Source: SZUA-320 sp963707875
GTDB lineage: Bacteria; Gemmatimonadota; Gemmatimonadetes; Gemmatimonadales; GWC2-71-9
DNA: 64,000 nucleotides
Direction: 5' to 3'
NCBI GenBank assembly: GCA_963707875.1
Contig: CAVPRU010000002.1
Span: 372,001-436,000 of the forward strand
Shown here: piece after piece, positions 21,401 to 29,540 of the stretch
How positions within the stretch are numbered: the stretch's first letter is position 1
Layout of the letters: each line of letters starts with the position of its first letter
Notes under the pieces: model-generated
Seen by the model: the letters and a program-made list of their open reading frames with translations, nothing else
Told to the model about the DNA's origin: nothing
Database searches by the model: none
Made by a program: the position numbers and the translations under genes

Positions 21401-22047
21401 GACGGGACCTTTGCGAGTCTGGCGAGCGGGTGCCTTTGGTGCTCGAATCGGTTGCGGAAGGGCCCTTCCGCGTCGTCGTCGCCGTCTGGGCGGGTGATGA
21501 CGGGCACGAGATCGTCGAGCGAGCGGAGCGGCTCGAAGCGTTGCTGGGGATGTGGAACGGGGAGGTGGTCCCGGAGTCGCGGTGGGTGGTGGCACATGCC
21601 GTCGCCCGCGATGCGGCGGGGCGCGTCCTGAGCGTGATGCATGAGCGGGCCGCCGTTGAAGAGCGATCAGCACTCGGGCGGCAGGTGGAAGCCGCCCGCC
21701 GCAGGCTACTACGGGAACTCGCACGCTTTCTTGCGTGCGCCGCGAACCAGGACGAGGAGTTCAATACCGTGTTCCACCGTGCGATGCAGCGCGGCGGCCA
21801 GGTGGGCGCACTGCTCGTGCGAGCGCACGGGCTGGTCGGCTATCCTGAGTGGCCGGATGGTCTGGTGCGCGCCGCAGTGGAGTCTGCCAACCGGCTCGGC
21901 GCGAACCAGAGGAAGAACGTGCTGCTTGGGACGCCGCTCGAGGCAGCAGTGCGGGATCCACGCTGGAGCGCTGTGGCCACGCTCGGGGCGATACCTGAAG
22001 CGTCTGGCGATGGTGTGCCGGGCGCCCAAATGTACGCGAGGCCTTGA
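18463..22047 (+). CDS. PLD-domain SNF2-family helicase of the defence operon
   Basis: A 1194-residue protein starting immediately after the methylase stop. The N-terminal phospholipase-D-like domain has HAKFGVITD (H144, K146) and GSGNES (about 162-167), as in DISARM-type and type III restriction-like nucleases. The SF2 helicase core has GMGKT at 302-306, DEAH at 408-411, LLSATPMQTH, SDAASEGLNLQ and QRIGRIDRIGQ near 824-834. It would translocate on and process foreign DNA. The gene is intact and is the last gene of the operon. A strong terminator follows at 22158. Confidence 0.9.
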   Translation: MALRDRPWKRFVNAPDPELLSELYEPALSEAVRYDRCCAYFSSSVLAVAARGFAPLVAHLLDSKEPFRRPPVRLLVNEELTRDDVDAMLHAHGAEALAQKLATRLLEPRDALEKERLALLGLLVKRGLLEVRVGVMRSGRGILHAKFGVITDAAGDALVFSGSGNESAYGLIANYEELEVTRSWDDAERYEYFRNRFEELWAGNNSQVDVISLPAAVRERLIRYAQHEDLPVAPLRPAMSRRERLEAWMRWRFALEAPWFPDGGRNSDAMAPGVWLWPHQVRVVEECANAWPAGRLLCDEVGMGKTVEAIMILRRLLAGRGVRRALLLVPAGILRQWQEELREKGGLLVPRLEGQSTLMWPDGHEEQALDLATALRQPLMLMSREMARLEQNASVVLAAPVWDLVLLDEAHAARRASQVETEFNSATLLLELLRKLQLNGRARGLLLLSATPMQTHPWEPWDLLGVLGEGAPWLSDFSVVRTYYEALASAQDRPVPMERGRAIAATVAEDKAFPALPLKPGDLPTRLLVAAREERHQLVRQLRDGAPLGRRMHRNTRETLRSYYRRGLIERPPAERRIQDVRYEFADPDERVLYDGIQSYVDRRFQELEAERPGKGFVMTVYRRRAASSPLALRRSLERRKQGLETVARGAAANAADDLDASDQQDIDELMGGAPAPRFASSLPDDPAVARQELRDVEGLLARLNALSRGDSKLEQFVRALQHATDDGRPCLVFSEFTDTVEYLRDALFPGLGAGVACYTGDGGLVFDDGRWRHVTKQEITTRLSARTIRVLVCSDAASEGLNLQVASALINYDLPWNPARVEQRIGRIDRIGQLAPDLRIVNLVLAGSVDERVYQVLSHRCALFQSYVGAMQPVLSMARRMLLGVRPFNAAELNAEADRTAGDALANAAFQGGEESPPQGRPPGVTIEDLVRAHGSLKEGTHVETPGGSRPLAATWRELAADPTAVALSPLLAEVRTTGRDLCESGERVPLVLESVAEGPFRVVVAVWAGDDGHEIVERAERLEALLGMWNGEVVPESRWVVAHAVARDAAGRVLSVMHERAAVEERSALGRQVEAARRRLLRELARFLACAANQDEEFNTVFHRAMQRGGQVGALLVRAHGLVGYPEWPDGLVRAAVESANRLGANQRKNVLLGTPLEAAVRDPRWSAVATLGAIPEASGDGVPGAQMYARP

Positions 22048-22259
22048 CGGCCCACCTCCACTCTCCGATATTGAATGCACGCACGGCGGTTTCCCCGATT
22101 TGACGGGCCGTGCGTCGGGGGGTTCCCCGGGCAGTTCCGTCTAAGTCGCGGCTCCCAAGCCCCGCGACTACTACAGTCGGGGGGCTTTTTGCTGGCGCAG
22201 GACACAATACATGGAGAGTGGCGGTGAGAGCTCCGGCTCTTTGACCCGCCCGCCAACCG
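22043..22259 (+). repeat. 217-bp structured direct repeat, copy 1
   Basis: The same 217 bp recurs at 29735-29951 with 15 substitutions and no indels (about 93 percent identity). It contains three nested elements: an 8-bp stem CGCACGGC/GCCGTGCG (22080-22087 with 22107-22114), an attenuator-like pair of exclusive hairpins (22144-22190), and the first half of a SAM-riboswitch-like aptamer (from 22210). The best conserved part is 22081-22155. No coding frame is convincing. Confidence 0.85.
22158..22190 (+). terminator. intrinsic terminator with overlapping antiterminator pairing
   Basis: AGCCCCGCGACT and AGTCGGGGGGCT form a 12-bp stem (one mismatch) with loop ACTAC, followed by TTTTT. The upstream segment AGTCGCGG (22144-22151) can instead pair with CCGCGACT (22162-22169), which would break the terminator. 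The element ends the helicase operon or acts as an attenuator in the metK leader. Both pairings are kept in copy 2 through C-to-T changes that give G-U pairs. Confidence 0.7.
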
Positions 22260-22321
22260 TCACCACCCACCCTGGGTGGCTGAACGGTGGCCCAGCCGGC
22301 CGGAAACCATCCCGGACCATG
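22210..22321 (+). promoter_or_regulatory. candidate SAM riboswitch (SAM-I/SAM-IV-like core) in the metK leader
   Basis: CATGG (22210-22214) can pair with CCATG (22317-22321) as P1. GGCGG (22220-22224) faces CCGCC (22246-22250), enclosing the hairpin AGAGC-TCCG-GCTCT (22227-22240), then TTGACC and CGCCAACC. This order matches the S-box core GG-GG-hairpin-UGAAACC-GGCAACC. A long stem ACCGT..CCACC-CTG-GGTGG..ACGGT is followed by GGTGGCCCAGCC, comparable to GGUGCUAAUUCC. It lies 35 nt before metK, a classical SAM-regulated gene. No covariance search was possible. Confidence 0.55.
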
Positions 22322-22355
22322 CGCGTGAGACAGTCACGAAATGGAGATACCCCAC

Positions 22356-23508
22356 ATGCATGTTCCCGAAGCACTCCGCCAACGGCGCCACCACGCCGGT
22401 CACCCGCTCCCCACCGCCCCGGAGCTCCGCACCGCGGAGTCGGTCACCGAGGGGCACCCCGACAAGGTCGCCGACCTGATCGCCGACAGCATCCTCGACG
22501 CCCACTTGGCCGAAGATCCGACTGCCCGCGTGGCCGTCGAGGTGCTGGTCAAGCACGATACCGTCGTTCTGGCCGGCGAGATCTCCTCGGCGGCCTCAGC
22601 CGGACCTCGACCCGATCGTCCGTCAGGCGATCCGCACCATCGGCTACACCGACCCCGGCGACCCGTTCCACGCCGACGGCGTCAGGATCACCCAGCTGAT
22701 CACCTGCCAGGCCCCGGAGATCGCTGTCGGCACCCGCCCCGCCACCAACCAGGGCGCCGGCGACCAGGGGTTCATGATCGGCTACGCCACCGATGAGACC
22801 CCGTCCCTCATGCCCCTGCCCCTGGTGCTGGCCCACGCCATCACCCGCCAGCTGGCCGCCGCCCGCCACGACGGCACCGCCCCATGGCTCCGGCCCGACG
22901 GCAAGTCGCAGGTCACGGTCCGCTACCAGGTCAACCAGCCGGTCGAGGTGTGCCGAGTGGTCGTTTCGACCCAGCACGCCGCGGGTCAATCGCAGGCCGC
23001 CATTCAGGCCTGGCTCCGCGACCGCCTCCTCCCCACCGCCCTGGGCCAGTGGTGGAGCCCCGGTCTGGCGGTGGACATCAATCCCTCGGGGTCGTTCGTG
23101 CAGGGCGGCCCCTCCGCCGACGCCGGGGTCACCGGTCGGAAGACCGCGGTGGACAGCTACGGTGGGGCGGCACGCCATGGCGGAGGCGCCTTCAGCGGCA
23201 AGGACCCCTCCAAGGTGGACCGCAGCGCCGCCTACTTCGCCCGCTGGGCGGCCCGCCGAGTGGTGCGTCTGGGGCTTGCCCACAGGGCGGAGGTGGAGGT
23301 GGCCTATGCCATTGGCGTGGCCCAGCCCGTCGCACTCACGGTAGACACACTCGGCACCGGCGACTGCGTCGCGGCTACCGAGATGGTACAGACCCTCGAT
23401 TTCCGGCCCGGCGCCATCATCGAGCAGTTCGAGCTGCTCCGGCCGATCTATCGCGACACCACCAACTACGGCCACTTCGGCCGCTGGGGGTTGCCATGGG
23501 ACAATTGA
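22356..23508 (+). CDS. metK: S-adenosylmethionine synthetase MetK, one frameshift
   Basis: The N-terminus has TAESVTEGHPDKVADLIADS (Met/ATP site), the middle GAGDQGFMIGYATDETPSLM (P-loop-like signature) and the C-terminus DTTNYGHFGRWGLPWDN, all diagnostic of MetK. It makes SAM from ATP and methionine. A surplus G at about 22602 splits the frame between EISSAAS and DLDPIVRQAIRTIGY. Because the gene is essential, a consensus error is likely. Corrected length is about 383 aa. GGAG at 22343 supports ATG 22356. It sits behind the riboswitch-like leader and next to a SAM-using defence methylase. Confidence 0.9.
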
Positions 23509-23553
23509 GCTGGAACCAGGCAGATGTGATCTCTCAGATGAAAGGGCAACCCC

Positions 23554-23961
23554 ATGGCACGCCAATTCTGGACCTTCAACTGCCGCGAGCAATGCACTCA
23601 AGTAGAACCGCATTGCTCCCGGTGCGGTCGTGACGGCAGCTACGTTGGCTGGTCCCTCAGTGTCGTCGAAATGATGTGTGACTACAGCCGCTTCTACCGC
23701 TGGGCTCCCTACGGCGACCACCGGAAGATCGCTGACCAGGTCATGGATCCAGTCACCGGATCGTGCCAGGACTGCGACGGTAATGGCATCCAGGCGGACG
23801 CTTGCGACCGGGGGTTCGACAGCTGTGGCAACTGCGAGGGTACGGGCCGGATCCGGCTCTGTTCCGCCGAGGAGTTTGAGCGGCGGCGCCAGGAAGTGAT
23901 CGCCAGGACCGGACTCTTCAAGGGCAGTTCGCGGGCAGTGGGGCAGGGAGGTGCCGCATGA
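23554..23961 (+). CDS. DnaJ-type zinc-finger protein, 135 aa
   Basis: The protein has CSRCGRDG, CQDCDGNG and CGNCEGTG, three CxxCxGxG-like knuckles of the DnaJ/HSP40 cysteine-rich type, but no J domain. It is cytoplasmic. The stop overlaps the next gene by ATGA, so the two are translated together. The first 30 residues (FNCREQCTQVEPH) are also Cys-rich. A role as a metal-binding adaptor for its partner is inference, and no known system with this pair comes to mind. Confidence 0.65.
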   Translation: MARQFWTFNCREQCTQVEPHCSRCGRDGSYVGWSLSVVEMMCDYSRFYRWAPYGDHRKIADQVMDPVTGSCQDCDGNGIQADACDRGFDSCGNCEGTGRIRLCSAEEFERRRQEVIARTGLFKGSSRAVGQGGAA

Positions 23962-24614
23962 CCGCCAAGGCCATCGACTTCACCTTCCAGCCCCTCTCCT
24001 ACTGGGATCCCGCCGATGCCGAGTCGGCCGTGGTCGGCAACATCAAGGGCCAGCTCCGCCGCAGGATGGTCCGGGACTTCCTCGGGGGCACAGCTGGCCC
24101 GGAGATGGGCGAACTGGAGGAGCAGTATCTGGCCGATGAGGTGGACCAGGAACTCCGGGAGAGCCTGGGCCGGGTCCACCCGCACTTCATGGGCGGGGAA
24201 TACCTGCCGTCCTACCTCCCGGGTGAGGTCGAGATCATCCGGGTGGTGCTCCAGTCCACCACCCTTGACGTGCAGAGCCTCCGGGCCCGCCGCCGCAGCG
24301 GTCGGATTCACTACCGGATGGTGGATGAATACGCCAACGACTGGACCCTGTGCCAGAAGACTTCGCGCCGCCCCCTCACCTTTGGCCAGTTGGTAGACAT
24401 GATCATCAGGGCCGAGAACGGTACGGATCTAGCCGGCGACTACCCGATGAATATCCTGGAATTCAGTGCCGACGAGGGGGGCCGCGACCCCGAGGAATTG
24501 GCTGGCTTCATCAGCATGGAGTCGGTCTTTTACCCCCAGCTGAGTCGATGGTGGGAGGAGCGGGTCGCCGAGTGGCTTGAGAGACGACAGGAGGCGGTCG
24601 GGGAAGAGGAGTGA
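23958..24614 (+). CDS. hypothetical protein, 218 aa, coupled to the zinc-finger gene
   Basis: A 218-residue soluble acidic protein starting MTAKAIDFTFQPLSYWDP. The ATGA overlap couples it to the zinc-finger gene. No catalytic motif is evident. It is rich in charged helices (DEVDQELRESLGRVHPHF, ERVAEWLERRQEAVGEEE). The frame is intact and codon usage resembles the core genes. The function is unknown. Confidence 0.6.
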   Translation: MTAKAIDFTFQPLSYWDPADAESAVVGNIKGQLRRRMVRDFLGGTAGPEMGELEEQYLADEVDQELRESLGRVHPHFMGGEYLPSYLPGEVEIIRVVLQSTTLDVQSLRARRRSGRIHYRMVDEYANDWTLCQKTSRRPLTFGQLVDMIIRAENGTDLAGDYPMNILEFSADEGGRDPEELAGFISMESVFYPQLSRWWEERVAEWLERRQEAVGEEE

Positions 24615-24735
24615 TGCTTGGCACCATCGTGCCGAATGCCAGTCCTCGGTCCGGGGCCGGCTTTCCCGGGGCGCCTCTATCCCTCAGAAGGTCCGCATGT
24701 CCGCACTGAGCGCAGCGGCCCGTTTCAACCGGGTG

Positions 24736-25269
24736 TCATGGAGCACGCGCAATGACGAGCCATTCGGTCAGAGCTTCGCCTCGGAGGAACCGTGTCGCTC
24801 TGAGGCGGCTCTGCTGTTGTTCACCTACCGACACCACCACGGACAGACCGAGCGTCTCAGGCCTCCAACTCGTGAAGGCGGAAAGCCAGGAATGATCATG
24901 CTCGGTGCCATCAAACCTGAACCCGTCCCGAGTGGTCTTCCACTCCATCACCACCAGCGGGTGGTGAATCGGCCTCCATTTGGTATCGTAGCAACTCATC
25001 CATGCCTGCGGCCATACAACGAGATCCTTGCGAGCGGCGGCCTTCACGCCGACGCCCGGAGGTTGTGCGACGGGTACCTCGATGCCCACTTGAGTTGGAT
25101 GGTTTAGCGCTGTGCCAGCTTGACAGCGCGGAATCAGGAATCCGTGCGCAAAGCGATTGACGCAATCATGCTCCTTGCCGACCCATGGCACCGCATTGAG
25201 ATGCGCGGCAAACTCCTCCAGCGAGTTGCGAATCAGACTCTCAAGTTCCACCGGGCCGGTCACGGACAT
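24736..25269 (-). CDS. PD-(D/E)XK-like nuclease-family protein (predicted), 177 aa
   Basis: A 177-residue protein. GIEVPVAQ, then KDLVVWP, then PLVVMEWKT are spaced as in PD-(D/E)XK restriction-like folds: an acidic residue in strand 1, D in strand 2, and ExK in strand 3. No other domain is seen. It lies on the same strand just downstream of the P-loop ATPase (gap about 230 bp). A nuclease/ATPase pair in this setting suggests a defence role. The fold call rests on motif spacing alone. Confidence 0.5.
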   Translation of the reverse strand: MSVTGPVELESLIRNSLEEFAAHLNAVPWVGKEHDCVNRFAHGFLIPRCQAGTALNHPTQVGIEVPVAQPPGVGVKAAARKDLVVWPQAWMSCYDTKWRPIHHPLVVMEWKTTRDGFRFDGTEHDHSWLSAFTSWRPETLGLSVVVSVGEQQQSRLRATRFLRGEALTEWLVIARAP

Positions 25270-25502
25270 TGGTGTTTACCCCTCGGGTGTTCCTGATACT
25301 GAAACCCAGTGATCCGCCGTTGTGAGGGCATCTTCCTACTAGGTCGCAGCCAACTGCTGCAATCGAGCCCCAACGATGGCGCGCGTCTGCTTGATCAGCT
25401 CAACCATCGTCATTGCGATCAAGGACGGATCGGAATCAGGGGGAAACCTGAACAAGAGCCGTCCACGTCCTGAACTCCACGCGATTGAACCTGCTAAACC
25501 CT

Positions 25503-27140
25503 CTACTCCCGAACTGGAATACCCAGCACGCGATAAAGCATCGGAGAAACCACCAGTCTGGTAGTAGCGGCAATATCCGCTTCGTGAAAGGCATCGGTAC
25601 CGATGAACGACCATGAGGTTGGCGACCCAGATGTAGCCCTGAGACCGCACGTCCCAGTCTCGTACAGCACGCGTACCAATCTTCGGCGGAAGTCGTCCAT
25701 GGGCAGCTTGTCCTCGAGATACTCAGTCGACCAAGTATTCATACGGTCGACGCCCAGCGGGGGGAAATCAATCACGTGTGAAGCGACACGGAAAAGCACT
25801 TCGTCCGAAATCGCGGATATCGGCAGGATAGGTTGGCTTTGTCTCAGGAGAATTGTCGTGGCATCCAGCAGCCGCGGGTAGTCAGCGGCCCACTCGTCTG
25901 CAAGTGAACGGAGGCGTCGTCGGGAATACTCCGACTCCGCTTCACGCACGATGGTTACTGTTATGTCAGGCCTGTCTGCAGCTAGGTCAATGCAACAATT
26001 GGTGAATTGGATGATGTCGCGAGGGCGCCGCAAAGTGCGTTCGACAAGATAGTCTGCAGTGGGTGTTTTGCCTATGCTCCTTGGAAAGAGATCCGCGTAT
26101 GTAACCGGCGTCCCAGAATATTGACGTTGGACGAGCTTATTCAACCGCCTATCCACGACCTCAAGGAGCCGGGTGGGCGTCCAGTTCAAGGGGAGAAAGA
26201 ACTGCTGATACTTCTCTTCCTGGAACCCGGGATCGCGCGTGTAACGAAATACCCTGGCAATCAAGTCCTTCCGAATTGCGACGATGACCTTGGCTGTCTT
26301 GATGGTCCGAAGATCTTTAACCGTTTCTACTAGACTCCGGATGAGACGATATCGGAGGGTGTCGGCTACCCAATTCTCGTCTAGGCGGTCAATTACAATA
26401 TAGAATCGTTGCTGCGGATCATCGAAGACGTCTTGGGCGAGGATCTTGGTAATCTCTGTGAGCTTGCCGATCTGGACGTGATTGACGACATCTTGCGCGC
26501 GATGAATGATCTCCTTGCGATCCTCAAGGGAGCAGGACTGGGTCTCTCCAGCACTGCCTTCCAGCAGGCTAAGCTTTGCACCAAGACTGGCCTTCACCTG
26601 ATTCTCGAGCGTGGTTGTGACCTCTTGGATCCGCAGTTCTGTGTCGACCCAGAAGCGCTCGCCCCACTGAATCAGGTAATTCAATGCCTCGGTCTTTTTC
26701 TTATCCCCAAAGAGTCGTTCGCGAATCCTCTCCAAGAAATTCCGCTGGTCAGACTCGGTACGCAGGTGATACCGGAGCTGAATTAGTTCGACAACCAACA
26801 CATGCTTCCACAGGAGGCGATAGAACAGGTCGAGATTGACGCCGAGCCTATCGAGGTGTCGGATGATGGAACTGTTGGAAATATACTGGAGTGAAAGTTG
26901 GTCGGGTTCGATGATGGATACATGCTGCTCACGTTGTTGGAGCAAGGTCAACAAGGCGGTCTTTCCCGTTCCCGTCCGGCCGACCACGATGCATCGAGGA
27001 TTGGAGGTGTCGCGCAACGTCTCAAGGTCCCCCGTGTCGACGAAACAATCGATGAGGTATTCAGAGTCTTCCTCGGCGCCTTCGGTACCAATCGATTCGT
27101 GTCTGCGGAAGCGGAAGAGTGACTTGCGAAGCTTGGCCAT
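25503..27140 (-). CDS. P-loop ATPase (Sll1717-like / STAND-like), 545 aa
   Basis: Walker A VVGRTGTGKTALLTLLQQ lies at about 50-67 and a Walker B-like FYIVIDRLDENW near 245. The opening YLIDCFVDTGDLETLRDTSNP resembles the P-loop ATPase family typified by Sll1717. The rest is helical with a C-terminal winged-helix-like part. The gene has notably lower GC and more rare A/T-ending codons than its neighbours, a sign of recent transfer. The start at 27140 follows a weak Shine-Dalgarno. Such ATPases often serve as sensors or motor subunits in defence gene pairs. Confidence 0.7.
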   Translation of the reverse strand: MAKLRKSLFRFRRHESIGTEGAEEDSEYLIDCFVDTGDLETLRDTSNPRCIVVGRTGTGKTALLTLLQQREQHVSIIEPDQLSLQYISNSSIIRHLDRLGVNLDLFYRLLWKHVLVVELIQLRYHLRTESDQRNFLERIRERLFGDKKKTEALNYLIQWGERFWVDTELRIQEVTTTLENQVKASLGAKLSLLEGSAGETQSCSLEDRKEIIHRAQDVVNHVQIGKLTEITKILAQDVFDDPQQRFYIVIDRLDENWVADTLRYRLIRSLVETVKDLRTIKTAKVIVAIRKDLIARVFRYTRDPGFQEEKYQQFFLPLNWTPTRLLEVVDRRLNKLVQRQYSGTPVTYADLFPRSIGKTPTADYLVERTLRRPRDIIQFTNCCIDLAADRPDITVTIVREAESEYSRRRLRSLADEWAADYPRLLDATTILLRQSQPILPISAISDEVLFRVASHVIDFPPLGVDRMNTWSTEYLEDKLPMDDFRRRLVRVLYETGTCGLRATSGSPTSWSFIGTDAFHEADIAATTRLVVSPMLYRVLGIPVRE

Positions 27141-27685
27141 TGGCTGGGCACCCTGATTTGAGGGGTATCTCTAACATACTCACCTGGGTATCCCGGCTGA
27201 CGCCAAGGCATATGCCACGGCGTCGCGGAGGGGAGCCAGACCCTACTACCCGAAAAGGGACCCAGCAAGGTGCCGCCGGACCTCGACGATTGGCATCTTT
27301 GGCTATGGGTCTGGAACGGCGTCAGTAAGTCACCCTGGCGCTGGTGTACACAGGGTGGGTTCTTGGCAGCCGGGCGGGTGTTTGGATGGAGCTCGCGGCT
27401 GCGTGCGTCCCTGGACGGCGCAGTGAGCGGGCGCGCAGAGTGGCGGTTTTGAATGTGTTTCTTGTCCGCCGGGTGTGCCAACTCCGCCAAATCGGGCGGA
27501 TCTGGGCTGACCAGCGCGGCAGTCGAATCTCTGACGTAACCTGTTGTAGCACAACATATAACGACAACAAGACTGAACCCGGACGTACTGCCCCAGAAAT
27601 GGCCCAAGACCAAACGGGCTTGGACCGTCGCCCTCGTACCGAGGCCGCCGCTCCTGCCTGGCCGGAGCCGGGCTCCGGCTGCGGA
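27141..27685. other. intergenic region between two minus-strand genes
   Basis: About 545 bp with no convincing gene. It must contain the promoter of the ATPase gene and the 3' untranslated region of the DUF2779 gene. Short open frames on both strands lack ribosome sites and family resemblance. No repeat or transfer RNA was seen. Confidence 0.5.
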
Positions 27686-29179
27686 TCAGGGGTCGCTGGA
27701 AATGCTGACCTGGCGTCCCGTGGCCAAGTCGCGCAGCCGGTCCATTAACCTCACCGTAGCCCAGGTGTCCCGCTCACAGTAGGCCAGCAGGTCCTCCCGG
27801 AGCCGATCCCGCTCCTCTGGCGGGATCAGGTGGGCCACGAACAGCAACCTCGCGATCTCCACGCTGGCCAGCCGGCCATCCACGATGACCAGGTCCTTGT
27901 ACGTCAACTCAGGCACCAGAGGGTTCAGCACGTACTTGAGGCTGAAGCTTCCCTGGAACCCCGGGTGGTACACATGGTTCCGGACCACGGGCAGCAGGTC
28001 CACCAGCTTTCCCAGCAGCTCCTCCAGCCCATCGGCCAGGTCCGGCACCAGGCCCTGTAACTCCCTGATCCGGGTCTTCTCGTAGGCCGAGTAGGTAACG
28101 ATCCGACGAGCCCCAGCGGTCGCCTTGAGCATCGCCTCCGCCAGCTCGCGCCTGGGGTCGCCCGGCCCCTCGGCGAGCCACCCGACATGCCGGTGGGTGC
28201 CGTCCCCGTTCTCCTCGTGGTAGCTGAACTGGGCGCACGCGGCACCCCAGGGCGGCAACCCCTCCCAGACCGGGACCGCCCGGGCCACGGTCTCGAAGTC
28301 CAGGAATCCCAACGGGCTCTCGAATGGCTCCAGCGCCTTGGCCAGGCCTGGTTCCACGACGAGCCGGTCCTCCTTCAGGGCCCTGAGCTGGCGCTGGGCC
28401 GCATCCGGAAGTTTGGTCCCCGGCCGGGATATCCCAGATGCTGTGCACCCCCTTGGCCATGTACCCCACGGTCTTCTTGGGGCCGTTGTTGTACAGGGTG
28501 CCGATATGGTCGGGGTCGGCAGGCCAGCACCGCTCTCTTGAAGACGCACTTGTAGGGTTCAAAGCACTGAAGCCCGATCGGCGTGTCGGGGAGCGGCCCC
28601 TCCAGCATGCTGGAAAGACTCGCTACCAGATCCGGAACCTGGGGCAGGAACCCGTCCACCTCTGCGGTCACGTCGGTCCGGGCAAAGAGTGGAGCGTCCC
28701 CGCCGGGGTGGCGGTACTCCTTGTTCAGGTGCATCACCTCCACCCGGTTCACCTGAAGACCGGCCTGCCGGAGGACCCAGGTCTGGATCGCCACGTCGGG
28801 GATGTGCTGCTCCTTGGCTTCGCTGGACGACTTGACCTCGATCAGGGTGAACCCCTCCCCCATCCCGGAGGAGAACATCCACCGCCACGAACACCCCGCC
28901 GGTCTCGAAGCTGGCCTCGAAGATGGCCGGTGCCCCGGCCTCGAGCGCGGCCTGGGTGGAGGCCAGCCGGTCGGCGAAGGCAGTGTGGGGATGGTCGACG
29001 AGTATGCCGCCCGGGAACTCCCGCCGAGCCAGCCCGCCGACCAGAGCGCCCTGGTCGAAGAGGTCCTGGAGGACCTTGTCCGGTACCAGCTCAGGGGCTT
29101 GGGGTTCGTGGACCTTCCACCAGAGGAGTTTCGGGCACTGGCAGCCCGCGACGAACCGCGATTTGGAGAGTTGGGTCAT
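27686..29179 (-). CDS. DUF2779-family nuclease-like protein, three frameshifts
   Basis: The start MTQLSKSRFVAGCQCPKLLW is the Cys-containing opening of the DUF2779 / Cas4-like family, followed by FDQGALVGGLARREFPGG. FTLIEVKSSSEAK is the ExK strand of a PD-(D/E)XK domain. The C-terminal DUF2779 domain (LGFLDFETVARAVPVWEG, YCERDTWATVRLM) resembles an exonuclease-like RNase H fold with DFE and D acidic residues. Frame changes near 28857, 28536 and 28418 are each repaired by removing one base. Corrected length is about 497 aa. It follows two small genes in one minus-strand operon. Confidence 0.72.
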
Positions 29180-29193
29180 CGGTGGCTTCCGGG

Positions 29194-29523
29194 CTACCTC
29201 GGAGCGATCGTCACCCACTGGATCCGCTTGCGATGGCGGAACAGCAGGTAGTCCAGGAAGTCTCCAATGATCCGGTGGGGACGGGCACCACCCCTGTTGA
29301 CCACTCGACAGGTCAGCACCCCGGTGCCGGAATGCCATTCGACGTTGATCGCCCCGCGGCGGTCAGCCAGAGTGCTCCGCAGCTTGAGCCACCCGGGATT
29401 GCGCCCGGGTTGCTGCTCGCTCACCACCTCGAAGTCGTAGTCGCTGAGGTGTCGGGTATCGCCCGCGATGGCATCACGGAGACTGGTACGAGACTTCAGG
29501 TAGACCTGAATCAGTGTCTGCAT
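29194..29523 (-). CDS. hypothetical protein, 109 aa
   Basis: A 109-residue protein (MQTLIQVYLKSRTSLRDAIA) preceded by GGGAGAG at a good distance and followed after 14 bp by the DUF2779 start. It is basic (HRIIGDFLDYLLFRHRKRIQW) with mixed alpha/beta pattern and no known motif. The position between two co-directional genes supports a real coding sequence. It could be an accessory factor of the nuclease-like DUF2779 protein. Confidence 0.6.
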   Translation of the reverse strand: MQTLIQVYLKSRTSLRDAIAGDTRHLSDYDFEVVSEQQPGRNPGWLKLRSTLADRRGAINVEWHSGTGVLTCRVVNRGGARPHRIIGDFLDYLLFRHRKRIQWVTIAPR

Positions 29524-29540
29524 CGGGCACTCTCCCGGTT

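Noticed and set aside
22043..22209. Repeat copies as ends of an insertion sequence
   Set aside because: There is no transposase between or beside them in matching orientation, no terminal inverted repeats or target duplications, and the element contains hairpins plus an aptamer half instead.
25339..25650. Possible 103-aa minus-strand protein behind the ATPase gene
   Set aside because: Its first half lies out of frame inside the ATPase gene and the remainder has no good start; only the last 40 residues look protein-like.
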